Source: Cheiracanthium punctorium (lineage: Eukaryota; Arthropoda; Arachnida; Araneae; Cheiracanthiidae). Taken from it: a DNA stretch of 64,000 nucleotides. Shown here one piece after another: positions 48,530-60,725 of the stretch. Made by a program: the position numbers and the translations under genes. The notes beneath the pieces were generated by a model that saw only the letters and a program-made list of their open reading frames with translations, searched no databases and was not told the DNA's origin. Each line of letters starts with the position of its first letter. The stretch's first letter is position 1. The stretch covers positions 310,001 through 374,000 of the forward strand of contig JAWZYV010012352.1 of NCBI GenBank assembly GCA_038373885.1, written 5' to 3'.

Positions 48530-48945
48530 AATTGACATAAAAAGATTTTTGAACGGAAATAAATGCAATCTTTAAGCTTCATTTTGTTTAGTTGAATAAT
48601 AGATAAATGTTTACTCAAAATAAAAGCAAAAAACTTCTCTACTCAACTAACTTTGCAGAATCACTTCTGCATTTATAATGCCTTTCTAAAAATGTTTATT
48701 ATTCACCAAAGACCTCTTTACATCCATGTCATGCAGATAAATGAAATAAAACGATTTTTGACCAATATTGACAGTTCAAACATAGTCGAAATCCTTAAAC
48801 TTCATTTCATTTATTAGTGTAATGGATAAACGTTTACTTAAAGAAAAAATAAATCCCTTCTCTATTTAATTAAGTTTGCAGCGCCACTTCTGCACTTATT
48901 ATGCCTTCCCAAATATGTTTATTATTCATCACAGAACTCATGTTT
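48530..48945 (+). repeat. diverged tandem duplication, unit about 230 bp
   Basis: Two consecutive segments (about 48530-48725 and 48760-48945) share in order TTAA(G/A)CTTCATTT, ATGGATAAA/ATAGATAAA, GTTTACT.AAA, CTTCTCTA, AGTTTGCAG/ACTTTGCAG, CACTTCTGCA.TTAT.ATGCCT and ATGTTTATTATTCA. Identity is about three quarters by eye. Confidence 0.8.
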
Positions 48946-49767
48946 ACACACACACATACATATCCCAAATAAGTACACTCTAAAAATAAAAATTCGAGCT
49001 CACTGTCTTCAAAACACACTCTAAGGACACTTACGAACATGCACAGAAATAACTCATCTAGAATAAGGAATGGTGAGAGGAAGTAAAAAAACAAAATCAA
49101 GCACTCAAAAGTTTAAGAACTTTGCATTACTCATCGCACCCAGTAGGCAGTGGGGAAGAAAAAAAAAACTAAACGAATTATTTTTTACCCATGTAGACAA
49201 GTTATGATAAATGCTGGCGAGGAACATGATACGAGAATTACAGCTCGCATGTACGAGGCATTAAAAAAATGCTTACGTACAAGTCGTTTTATTATCCGCA
49301 CGTTATGTATAGAGTAAAGGAATACTGCTTGATTTCGTTAAAGGCTATTTGTAAATGAACAGTCTACTGGATGTCTACATGAAGATGAGTCATGCGAAAT
49401 GATAATATGACGAAGACAATCTGGTAATCGAACCCGGACTGGTTTGTATGCTGTTGAAAAAAGAGAGGATGATGATAGTTCATCACAAGGACTCCTCATT
49501 TTGCTTCCTTTTTTTATGTTCCAAGATTCAGCACTGTTTAAGAAAGAATTCGACAATACTTTTTTCTTCATAAAACAGAGGTTGAATGAATGATGCGAAA
49601 AATTAGCTGTCAGAAGAGACATTCATGGTTACATTAAGATCTGAAATGATTTGTAGCAGGGGAAATCTATGGGACTCTCCAAAATACTGGTGTATGATAT
49701 CTATCCAAAACTGCAGCAGGAAAGACTATAGTATTAACTGTGCATTTCTGGTTGTTAACTATATTAA

Positions 49768-50088
49768 CCCTTTGAAGCGCAACCCTTTCCTTGGGTCTAT
49801 CTTGCTGGTAGTTAAGTTGAGCGATGGAAACGGCTGCCCTTTTTTCAGCATTGGGCAATCTATCCAGCTTTTCTCGCATTCTTCCATTTTTCAGCAGATG
49901 TCAGTGCTGTTAAAAATAATCGTGACAATTTTTTTACGGGAAATGACGTGCTAGAAAGTAAAGGATTCTCGTGGAGCTATGTCACCCGCAACTATTTTTA
50001 TAGAAGTCAAATCTAATCTCCGTGACTGGCAACAGTCAAAACGTCAGAGTTTGGTGTTCCCAGAGCGGGAACACTGCGCGTTAAAGGG
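49768..50088 (-). mobile_element. piggyBac-like MITE, copy E
   Basis: TTAA duplications lie at 49764-49767 and 50089-50092. The ends are CCCTTTGAAGCGCAACCC and, inward, CCCTTTAACGCGCAGTG. The internal arm is the opposite one from copy B: CTTGCTGGTAGTTAAG through GGCTGCCC appears where B has its reverse complement. It is 321 bases, and its orientation matches copy B by the ends. Confidence 0.9.
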
Positions 50089-50549
50089 TTAATACGGAAG
50101 CCGTAAGGACCATGGTTCTTGTGAGTTATTAACTGGAAAAACTGATATATGTAACACACAATCTGTTTTAAGATAATTACTTAACCATGCAGCAGCCCTA
50201 AGGTGTAGAGCTATTGAAATCTTTGAGCTATATTTGTACAAATTAGTTTTATTCAGAACTTCAAGCAAATAAGCACATTATGTAAGCTGTCGTTTGATTC
50301 ACGTCAGGTATTTAACCTTACGGGATAGAAAAACTGTGACTATTTAAGAAAATTCTGTGAGAAAAAATAACGACATTTGTTTTCTCTTGCAAAACGTGTT
50401 CCCCCAATAAATGACTAGAATTTTAATATGTATTGCAGATGGTAAAATGGCTTACCAGATTTTTAAAATAAGAAAAAAAAAAACTAGATACGTTTCAAAT
50501 AAAGGTGGGTGAGCTTCACCACGAAAGGCCGGCACTACTCGAGTTCTAG

Positions 50550-50738
50550 ATGAGAACAGCAACTAAAATTCCGTCAGTGAGATCAGACATTGATACTATT
50601 GGACACAAGCTCATGGGATACCATGGTCTTAATGGTGATGAAGTAGAACCATTGCTCTTACTGCGAACACCTGACAGAAATGACAATTGCATAAGAGTCT
50701 TCAGATTTGTGGTGTGTGTTGACCTGGAAACTTTAATG
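50550..50738 (+). CDS. candidate exon, 63 codons, product unknown
   Basis: An open frame of 63 codons begins at an ATG directly after TTCTAG, which could be a splice acceptor or simply an upstream stop codon. It ends exactly at a strong donor, ATG followed by GTAAGT. Its length is a multiple of three, and it is clearly richer in GC than its surroundings. The product begins MRTATKIPSVRSDIDTIGHK and contains GDEVEPLLLLRTPDR. I do not recognise a family. Against it, the minus strand is also open across the same bases (50546-50752), the acceptor lacks a good pyrimidine tract, and the strand is opposite to the coiled-coil exon. It could be an exon of another gene, a first coding exon, or a piece of an unrecognised transposon. 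Confidence 0.3.
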
Positions 50739-51169
50739 GTAAGTAAAAGCAATAATATACTCTGCGGTGGAACTCAAAATAGTATTAAAATTTAATAGAA
50801 AATATGAGATGTTTGGAAAAATTATTTACAAAATCATGCTCTAATGCAGATTACTTTTTCTTTTTAATGAAAAAGTCTACTTCAAATAGTAAACATTGTT
50901 AAATAAGTAAAATTATTTACAGTTGCATTTGTCAATAAGATTATGATTGAAATGAAACTTCCTGTATGGAAAGTTATAAATGAATAAACTAAAATAACAT
51001 CTAGAGGCTGTTCAGCAGTTCCTTTAAAAAAATGCCCATTTTATTTTAATGCGAAATCCAAATAAAGTTGTGAGGATATAAACTTCCGTTTTTCAGCTGA
51101 AAATTTCCAACAAACCAAAGGTTTCAACTACTGAAGGCAAAATGATATTAATTAAGCTAATGAGAGTTA

Positions 51170-51646
51170 ATGTTCTACAAGGATTGCATTGCTACTTGGA
51201 AGATGAAGTCTTCAGAACGTTACTTCCGTTTCTTGTATTTTAAAGAGCGCTTTTGTAGGAAGAAAAAAGAACGGAAGGACCTAAACAAAATGGCGGCTCA
51301 CTTACGAAAAAGGAACACAGAGCAAAAAAAAAAAGGGGGGGTTTCATTCGTTCAGACTAAATGGGAAGTGTGGAGAATGATTGATGTGTGGGAAAAGAGA
51401 GTGCCACTGATAGCATCTAAAAAAAGGAACATTCTTAAAAAAAGGACAGGGACAGTAGTGAAAAAAAAAACGAGGAATGTTTCACCGAGATTATCTCGAA
51501 ATCTGGAAGAGAGGCGATCCAGTGGAAACTTTTTCAATTTTTTAATGTTTTCGTTAGATGGCGATTTATTCTTAAGCTCGCGTAATCATAAAAATGATGT
51601 AAGCGGGAACACTTTCGATGGGAGAAGATTTTATCCCATAAAATGA
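51170..51646 (+). other. 158-codon ORF, probably chance
   Basis: This is the longest plus-strand ORF in the window and is Lys/Arg-rich because the DNA is purine-rich (several A and G runs). No motif, signal peptide or splice structure supports it, and the opposite strand is also partly open. A low-complexity exon cannot be excluded. Confidence 0.25.
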
Positions 51647-52138
51647 ATTTTAAAAACTTCTTCATGCAACGAAGACACTAAAAAGAAGAAGCTGTAGCAG
51701 AATAGAAAATCCAGTTTGTCGCTGGTTGCACTTACTGTTGCAGATCGTTTTTGAATGAGTTTTAAAGTCAGTGGATCAGAAAATTGAGTACAAAATAGAA
51801 AGCGGGGACTAAAGTGAGGAAAATACAGTCTTCTGCATGCAAGATTTTCCTCTAGTTTATGAAAATTGATTTAGTGAGAAAAAAAAAAACACTGATAGTT
51901 TAAACAAAAGCGGTAAGCATAATTATAATTATAGCTTAACTCGGTATAGTTTATTATAATTTTAAATATACGATGTTTTATGAGAAACACTTAAAAATGC
52001 GTGCTGTATGTAAAGTGGAAGAACAAAAAAGAAACAAATGGAAAAAGTTTTTCTCTTGAATTGGAGAAATGTTTTGACAGTTGAGAACCGCTAGGTTTAT
52101 ATTTTGTAATAACAAATGATGTGACATTGCCGTTATAG

Positions 52139-52354
52139 CCATGGCCGCCCATAAGGGGTTGGGGGGGCAAGGTAGGGCACTTACACCCCCCCCCCCCAGA
52201 GATCTAGAAAATTGTCTTATGGTGCAATTACAAAAGCACAAAGCAAACATAAAGCAAAATCGGAACTCAAATTGTTACAAGTGAAAAAAAAAAAAAAAAC
52301 TTTCTTTGAAGTTCGCCCCCCCATCCTTAAAAACATTTCTATGGGCGCCCATGG
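52139..52354. mobile_element. 216-bp TIR element with TTATAG flanks
   Basis: Ends CCATGGCCGCCCATA and, inward, CCATGGGCGCCCATA match at 14 of 15 positions. The same six bases TTATAG lie on both sides (52133-52138, 52355-52360). A long G run and C run lie inside the left half. The superfamily is uncertain; the G/C-run layout resembles the hAT-like elements here, but the duplication is six bases. Confidence 0.75.
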
Positions 52355-52544
52355 TTATAGCTTCTCACATTTTTTTCTATGTGAAGTAATCAGATACCTA
52401 AATTCGCTTACGGTTTCTCGATTATTATCCGGAAGCAGATTTATATTTTTACGTTATCAACCTAGATGAAAGCTAGCTTAAATATTCCGACAGTAAATGA
52501 AAAAACACTTTATGAATTTATAAAATATTTAATTTTCAATCAAG

Positions 52545-52699
52545 CAGAGACGGATTAATGCAGTTTTGTGGGTGGGGGTTAGTTGAAATTTATGTCCATT
52601 TTATGGAAGTAAAATAGGATATCTTACATTTTTCATGTAATTTCTGCATTCTTTCAAGGGGGAGATATCTCCCCTCGCCCCTTCTTTAATTCTTCAGTG
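52545..52699. mobile_element. hAT-like MITE family 2, copy 2 (155 bp)
   Basis: It matches 35962-36118 along its length: (G/C)AGACGGATTAAT, TTTTGTGGGTGGGGG, CCATTTTATGGAA and CCCCTCGCC blocks occur in the same order. Flanks CAATCAAG (52537-52544) and CAATAAAG (52700-52707) form an 8-bp duplication with one mismatch. Confidence 0.85.
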
Positions 52700-52707
52700 C
52701 AATAAAG

Positions 52708-54674
52708 CATAAATAAAGATACACATCAAGCATTGGCGGATGTTTTGAATCACTAGACTGTAAATGATCTTAAAGCACTTAGCATCCCTCTAAAAGAAGT
52801 TCCTTAAACCATCTTGCTGATAGATTCTTTTATAACTATGTGGCACCCAAAATAGCCGAACATAAAGACTGTAGAATGTCACAAATTGGACCAGATATTT
52901 GAAAAAATGGATGTATGACATCATCAGTAAATTTTCCGATTGGTCCTTTGTTTATATTGAAAAAAAATTACTAATTAAAAAATTCAACGTTTGCAAGTTA
53001 AAAGAGGAATATGTTGCCCCACAAATCCCAATGACATATTTTTGCGTCCACATTTCTTACAATTTTTCTCAAAGCAGATTTTTTATTTAAAAGTTATTAC
53101 AGCAGGCTTAAAACGAATAATTTAGTCCTCTTTTGTTTCACTTTCCTTGCTATGTTATGACGACTGATTTTTCATGTGAATCTGCCATCTACAAGGAATC
53201 TTTAATTTCAACTACCTGTTTAAGACTGAAATAGATAGGCAGTTTTGAATTTCCGTACTGCCTGATAGTATAAAAATACTTGGTAAAAATCTCAAAATAA
53301 GAACGTAAATGTAGCTAATTTCATATAAATGTATGCTTTCCCGGTCTTTTAAAAAATGTTTCATCCATAAAATTAATTTCTGATATTCGAAATTTTATAT
53401 TCATATCAATGAAAGAAAAATATTCAGGCTTTGATTATACATCTGGTTCTAGTTTCGTACTACACACTAAAAAATTGTTTTCTCCTCACAAAAAACAGAC
53501 ATACACACACACAAAAAAAAATTTTGTCACACACAGAGAAAGATTTATTGACACATTTAAAAACAAACACAAAGAGTACGATTCAGGCTACTTTAATGTT
53601 ATTTTCTGCCTGCAAAAATAAAAGGATTTTTTAATTATAGTAGTCCAGAAAAACTTCATTGAGAAAAAAAGTTTAGAAACTTAAAAGTTCAGCAAATTAG
53701 ACATTTAGAGAAAAACTAATTGATAAAAAATAATCCTAAGAACTTGTTAGAGAGTGATTATCAATTAGCACGGGACGCAATTATTTTCTAATTAGAGCAA
53801 TTACCGGAACAAAGAACCGAATTATCCGTCTACTGTATTTACACACGTAAAAAATATTTCTTAATGCTTTTTTTTTTCAAATTTTTGATACAGCAAAAAT
53901 CACAGGAAAACTTTCCTAATTTTTTTTCCGGATCAAAATGATGGCAATTAACGTTTAAGATAAAAGAAAAGGGTAATTATAGTTATATATATATATATAT
54001 ATATATATATACTAATGTATACTTTGAAGTCAACTGTAAAAACTTTGTGAAAAAAAAGAAACACAGTTGTAATATTTTGTTAAGTCAGATTTCTGGTGGC
54101 TATTTGAAATGTAATTTTTTCTCCCAGATTAGATGTCTAAACAGTTATATTTTTCAAGAAAAAATCATTCTTTTGATGTTTCCGATCTTTTCTTTTCTTT
54201 TTTTTCGCGAAAGGTGGACAAAAGTGAAAGATAAAAATTGTGAAAACGTGGAATCAATGTAATATTTCATTACACTGCATTGAGATATATATTTAAAAAA
54301 AAAATCTTTATTTTTGGAAAATCTTTTCATACAACGTTTTTCTTTGTTCCGTTTTAGGACTGAATTTAACAGTTATTGTTAGTAATGCGGAGAAGAAGAG
54401 CATATCATTAAAAAAATGGTGTTGTGATTTGCTTTTGTGAAAAGCAGATTTGTTTTTAAGAAGAGCAGATTTGCTTTAAAAAATGGTGTTGTGATTTGAT
54501 AAAGGTAATGCCATAACTAATTAACTCGAAATATTTAATGTATAATGGATTAATTTTTACATCTCCTTCCACGCAGTAGGTTTCCTTAACGAACGATCGT
54601 GGCCAGAATGTGACTTCTCTGTGACATCGTGCAAAACCATTTTGATTTTTTTTTTAAATTCTAATGGCCAGATC
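52708..54674. other. AT-rich noncoding
   Basis: The TA microsatellite at 53983 and a CA/A-rich stretch near 53500. No gene recognised. Confidence 0.55.
53983..54011 (+). repeat. (TA)n microsatellite
   Basis: About 14 TA units. Confidence 0.97.
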
Positions 54675-55172
54675 AGTGGCTTCATGCTCTGATTATCGAA
54701 CGGGCACTAGTGGCTCGTACCCAGAGCACAGATGCAGAAATAGGCCAAAAAATTGAGTTTACAGAGATATATAGGGGTACAGAAATCGAGTCAGCAATAT
54801 ATAGGGGCACAAAAATGTTATAGTCAGGCCCTGAGTAGCCTACTGTGGGCTTGATCGCAATGAGAGCAGGACCAGAGATGTTGGTCATTTCATTATGGGG
54901 GCGCTTTGTAGGCAGGCCAATAATTTCGAACCAATTCAGCATGAGAGACCTCGATTAGCACCCCCAGAGGCATTGTTTAAACATGGAGGATATTGAGGCA
55001 AGACAAATTTTACATGCACGTTGCACAAGCTCCCTTTAGCGCACAAGGTCCTGCAGAGACTCAAGTCGAGAGAGGAGTTTACCCTCCCAGGCACTGGCCA
55101 AGCCGGCGTTGCTTCACTTCTTGCTGTTCTAAGAGAAACTGAGTTTAATCGACTGAGCTACTGCCGGACCCA
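54675..55172 (-). mobile_element. SINE C copy, reverse, best head
   Basis: On the minus strand it begins CCGGCAGTAGCTCAGTCGAT, with an A box TAGCTCAGTCGATTA (complement of 55146-55160), a tRNA signature. Then come AGTGAAGCAACGCCGGCTTG, CTCCTCTCTCGACTTGAGTC, CCTCCATGTTTAAACAATGC and CTCTGGGGGTGCTAATC. The part from about 54675 to 54820 has no clear counterpart in the other copies, so the true 3' end may be nearer 54820. Confidence 0.75.
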
Positions 55173-57073
55173 TTTTGAAGTACGAAAAGTAAAAATTAAA
55201 AATTAAAAAAATAAGTATCATGGATATCGCTATCATCCCAAATGCAACGCCATAAACGTACACGTGTAGCAATCGAAATTCGATTCGACGAAGCGAAATT
55301 CTATATTGTTAGCAGTGAAAAGTAACGGGAAGCGAAACCGAAAAAACAGCAGCAAAAGATCGGTTCTTTTCGGGGAGCTGCTTACTTTGGAGGAAAATGA
55401 TCCTTTGAATCAAGCGTGTAGAATGGCACTTTGTTTGTGTTGTTGTGGCAAGGCTACGTATGGACTATCTGACAAAGGCAGGGGATGCCTTGTTCGGAGG
55501 ACTTTCTAAGAAGGTGTAGAGTGGCAGTTCTCTGGTGGCGTTCCTAAATAACTCATTAGACTGAGTTGAGTCTCAGCGAAATCAGGAACAGAACATAGTG
55601 TGACGCGGTAATATGCAAGATTGCACAAGAGGATAACATTCAGTAATAAAGTAGCCAGTAATTCGGGGTTTAGTAGTGGGGAAAACGTGATGAGCAGGTG
55701 CCCGCCCTTTGAAAAAAAGAAAAAAAAACTAAACAGTTGAATTTGTTATCTAAATGCTGAATATTATTCCATAAAATGATTGTTTTTAATTAAAAAAAAT
55801 AGGTATCTTAACATAATTCATTTTTACAATAGGTACAATAAGTTGCATACGACGAGACATCAATGCAAACTAATTTAAAAGAACTATAGCACTTAATTTG
55901 CAATTTAAGGGTATTGTTCGAAGAAAGGAAATTTCCCTCATGGACTTTATACATAAAAGTACATAAAAAATAAACTAATTGCGCCAGGGACTCGAAAAAA
56001 TTCATGATGATTCATCATAAGCCACACTACCCGCCTTAATAACTGAAAGAACAGTGTACTTTATGAAACTTTCTGAAAAAAAATTTCAACATGGAGTTGC
56101 ACAGCAAAAATTTTCGAAGAGTTGACACATCCTGCAAAATCTTCGACTTCAAAGAATTTATTCTGAAAAGTCGAAAAAGTCGTATCTGAAACAGGTTTTA
56201 TTGTTTATTTCAGTGTTTACTAGAGTTTGTAGTAAGATATTCTAAGAATTTTGAATTATTTAACATAATTAGTTACTTTTGTAATTACATATAATAAAAC
56301 CACGTGATTTTTTTCGAAATACACCATCAACAGGCGTATGTTTGAAAGCGGCGCAATCTAACACACCAAAATAACCTCGGTTATGTTGTGTTCGAGTAAC
56401 TTTCAAACTTCACAGGATCACCGAGATCACTTTTTACACTTTACACATACATCTAAATAACTACTAAAACAATTTTTTAAAGGGTTATGAATCAAGGCGA
56501 TACCACAGATAGGCAAGCATGGATACGCGAAGGAGTAATACTCTTGAGATAAGCATCAACAGCGATAACGCAGAATTTGAGATGGAAAGTGGGATGGTGT
56601 GTGTGCGCACCCTTCCATTATCGTCACAGTTCTCTCGTAAATAAGTGATGACCAACAGATACGGGGCTTTTCCCATCCAATCCAATCCAATCTCCGTCCA
56701 CTCTCCATTTACGCCCTTGATCATCGGCAGATCACCCCAATTACCGACTGTCAGGGAACGTGCGAAAATGGGTTAATCAGAGCGTTCGAGCAAAACCGAG
56801 TTGAACAACCCGCATAAGCTTTAAAAAAATGTGTGAGAGAGACGGTATTTTGCGAATGTGGGAACACAGAGATGGATGAATACTGTGTGAATTTACGATT
56901 TTTAACCAGGGGTAGTGACTCACTTTAGAAACCTAATTCTCTGCCTCACAGATCTTATTGCTTCTCCAATATGGGCTTTCTAATTTTTGCAAAAATTAAG
57001 GCTCTCAAAAATGAACCAACAAAGAAATGTGAAATCAACTTGAAATTTCACTAATAGTAAATGGATACTAATG
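55173..57073. other. noncoding, nothing firmly recognised
   Basis: The segment 55430-55600 is GC-richer and has a SINE-like feel (GTTGTTGTGGCAAGG, GGAGGACTTTCTAAGAAG), but it does not align convincingly to families A-C. Confidence 0.4.
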
Positions 57074-57576
57074 GGGTTATCACACTAACGGTAAAATCCG
57101 AGCAACGTTTTGTTGGAATGACTTTTCCGCCAGACTTTAAGGCATCGTTAAGGGTTGTAAAAGTAAAGAAACTTTCTCCGACACCAAATAGTAATGGCAT
57201 GTTAAGGTATCGCTGCTTTGGCGTGTAGGTTGTTATTTTATTTATCGTGACTCAGCATCTAACATAACACTTTCGTTGTGGTATATTTTAATCGGATCAG
57301 CGGAGATTTGTTATAGATTGTGATACTTGAAGTGATTGTATGTATAAAAATAATGATTCATTCATCAATAAAATCGACTTCTAATTCTACTCTCTACTCG
57401 CAAGCCGCCACACTTTTATCACTTCGAGCCAAGCTTCGAACTTCGGCCGACTCTGATTTTTCCGTTCGGAAGTCAAAAAGTTGGAGATCGCCGTCGTCAA
57501 AGTAACGACAGAGAAAATCGGTCTAAAAGTGGTTCGGAAAGAAAGTTGTTCAGATTTTCCGTTAGTGTGATAACCC
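57074..57576. mobile_element. TIR element, superfamily unknown, about 503 bp
   Basis: Both ends, read inward, begin GGGTTATCACACTAACGG and then share (T)AAAATC.GA.CAAC and further interrupted matches, so the arms exceed 40 bases. The target duplication is unclear: TAAT lies on the left and TATT on the right. No transposase is visible. Confidence 0.65.
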
Positions 57577-60500
57577 TATTAGAATGACAGCACACATTCA
57601 AATGAAAAATATCAATTTTTTTGTCTAAAACAGTAACGTAATAGCTACTGCGTTGCGGAAAAGTTGGTCCCCCTTTTCAACCTCATTCTCTAGTTTTTGC
57701 GTACGGCTCCAGTTTTAAGAAGGTTTCCGGTGATAATTGCTTCAAAAATTCATAATCAAAATGAAAGTAAAATGATGTGAAGATTTGCATACGTCACTTG
57801 ACTTAGTCTTTTATGAAAATCAAAATTTTTATTCTAAAAATTAAGATAGAAAACTGAATAACAAAGCCTAATACAAAAATTTATTTTTAAGTATTTTCTT
57901 TAATGAATATTTTTGAGAAAAGTTTTCTTTAATATTTTATACTAAGATTTTTTGATGCAATAAAAATTATCATCTCGAATAATAAACACGCATTTTAAAA
58001 ATCCACTTTTGAGTTCTGGGACACTTCATGGCTATTGCCTGCTTGGATACAAGATGCAGTTCGAATATTACAGCAGTCGTGGTTGTATTTCACCCTCTTT
58101 GGCGCAGCAGACAGTTTCGCCGAGTTGTCTGTTATTAGTGCATTATAGGTGCATTCTATAGCACAATTACAAAATAATTATACTACAAATAAGTTCAGTG
58201 TTGTCTCAATTTTTATGAAATCTGAACTTTTTAGCGAGGAAGTGAAGGTATACGAATTAAATTAGTAGTCATAAGATATTAAACCTATGTAAGGGCTTGA
58301 GTTTGCTCATCCACTCACAGAGAAGTGTTATAGGATAGGCTTAGGAGGGGTGTCTGTGTGTGTTGGTAGGGGAAAAGAGGAAGCCGTTAAGCCTGTAGAA
58401 CTTTCTAGATTCTAAAAGTAGGTGAAATTCAGAAAGTTCTTTATACGGGTTAAGAGAAACCTAGTCTCAAAGTGGTGAATATATATTATTATAGTCGACG
58501 CTCATTTTTACGATGCCGTAGGGACACCACTCAAATCGTTCGTAAAATCGATGGTGTTCGTAAGAAAGAGATACGTAAGAAAGAGCATCGACTGTATTTG
58601 TCTGTTTTTCGTAAACTGAAAGTTTTATATAAATGTTAAATAGGAGTTAATTCATGGAGGCACATAGAGAACAAACTCACTGTACGAATATAACTTCTTA
58701 AAACTCTAGGCAGCTACGGCAGAAATCCAAGTCCAGTTTATTGGCTTTCTGAAATCGGATTTAGAAACATGGTGGTCTAAAAAAGGCAAGGTGTCAAGGC
58801 CACTATTTGATTCATCCCTTGATATAACTTGCAAATACAAGAATTTGAATTCCTCTTTAATTCTGAAGTTAAGGCACACTTTAAACTCTTCCCGAGTTAT
58901 GTATTTGACAACTTAAACCGTTACTTATGTCACTACTTAATCCCTGAGGACTTTGATTTTTAGATAACCGTATTACTCATTCCACTCATTAGTTAAAGCA
59001 GCACAACCTTAACATTATACAAATAAGATTTCTCAGCTTTGTTCGAGTCAGTAACTTGGCGATACACGCAGTGCTCCTTTAAATGCTGCTTCTTTAAAAT
59101 GCATTCTAATTATTATGTTCCGACATTGTAAAAATGATGCTTTAAACTTAAGAACTTATTTTTTTAACAATGTAATTTCGCTTAATCTAACTCAACTAAT
59201 TTTACAGACTGTTTAATTTAATTGGCAATTTTCCATACTTAAGCTTAAAAAAAAATACAAATAAAGTATGAGAACTTTATTTACATTTTTATCTTTCATG
59301 CACGTCAAAAAGATAATTCCGAGAGCCACTTTTTTTTTTTCTTTCTCTCTAACCCCCTTCGAATCAGACAGAAAGGACGCGTAAACAATTTTAGCAAACA
59401 CCTCTTAGCTGATTATTTCCAAAGATAATGAACAAGGCTGGTATAAAATTAATCCTCGGGATGATGGGGACTTGTCACGTGATTAGCGCAAGAGCACATC
59501 CTAAGCCTGCGCCGGGCTAGAAGAGAAACATGTAAGATAAGATCGAGCAAGATGACCAGCTTCCTGATCGGTTTTAATTATCACGGGATTATGCAGAAAA
59601 GATAATGGAACTGTGTTACATCCCAGAGAGGCATGCATATTTATAAGCCTTCCTCGGAAAGTTTTTGTTGTCGAATCTGATGTTGGAGAAGGCGTTGCTC
59701 GGTTTAGCAGCTATTTGATCTTTGAACCGAGATTTTCTAAAGGAAAAGGTTTATACAAAATATTTCAGCTGTTTTGTTTTTGGAAAGGCTTATTACAGAA
59801 GAAGATGGAAAGAGAAAATATTGAGAAAGAGAATAGGAGGAGGATATAGGAAGTTGCATTAAATCTCGTCGTGCTATAAAAAGATAAAAATAAAGATGCA
59901 ACATGTCAGAGATTCATGTAAGCCAGCGGCCAAATCTACACGAACGATACTTTCAAATGATTCTTTATGTGGTTTTGCTTTCTTTAAAAATTTTAGAGTA
60001 CTTAGCGTTCCTGCTTTCCAAAATTACCTATAAAATGCAATTCTATCTTTTAAAAACCGATATATTTCTCCTTTATGACATGGATTTCTAAACAAGTCCT
60101 TTTGGAAACAAAATATATCACTGCACAGACTGGAAATTAACTTAGAAAAAAAGAGATCTACACTTAAAAATGTATACAAAAAACTTTTTAGAAAATTTCA
60201 TTATTACAATAACGTTAAACGCAACTATTTATTAAAATATAAAAGTATTTCTTCAAATTTTGAAGCAAGAGTTTCACAAATACGTTCACCAGTGTTGATT
60301 TTTGAATTTAGTGACGACAGTGAAGTGCAAGCATAAAGAAAACTCTCCTACTTTTTAAACACTTTGACTGTTACTCATACATTTATTGATTATTTGGAAA
60401 CTATTATGCTATACAGTTATTGACAATACAAAAGGATAACATTATCATGAATTAAAATAAATGTAGGACCTAATAACTGGAAGTTACTGAAACAACGAGC

Positions 60501-60725
60501 AGTATTTGCAAAGACCAATCGTTACAGATGCCTGTAGACAAAAACAGTAACCGCGACTGATGCGCCGTTTGAAAATGTTTTGTTGCAGTGATTTTAATCT
60601 AGGCCTTTTTTAAAAGTAAAGCCGTTAAATAATTTTAATGTAAATTTTTATTAAGCAATATAATTAACTTAATAAGTTGACAGGCAAATAAAGATCAAGC
60701 CAATATAAAATTAATCCTTCTCCAA
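57577..60725. other. AT-rich noncoding
   Basis: Apart from the 103-bp MITE at 58492, nothing recognised. ORFs at 59613-59849 and 59903-60091 are short and motif-free. Confidence 0.55.
58492..58594. mobile_element. 103-bp pogo/mariner-like MITE
   Basis: The ends read TAGTCGACGCTC and, inward from the right, CAGTCGATGCTC (10 of 12 identical), with TA on each side (58490-58491 and 58595-58596). The body has short inverted blocks around TTTTTACG and CGTAAAA. It has no coding capacity and needs a transposase supplied in trans. Confidence 0.6.

Noticed and set aside
51170..51646. 158-codon plus-strand ORF
   Set aside because: Lys/Arg-rich only because the DNA is purine-rich. No domain, and the length is near what chance gives in 64 kb. 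Listed as low confidence, not as a gene.
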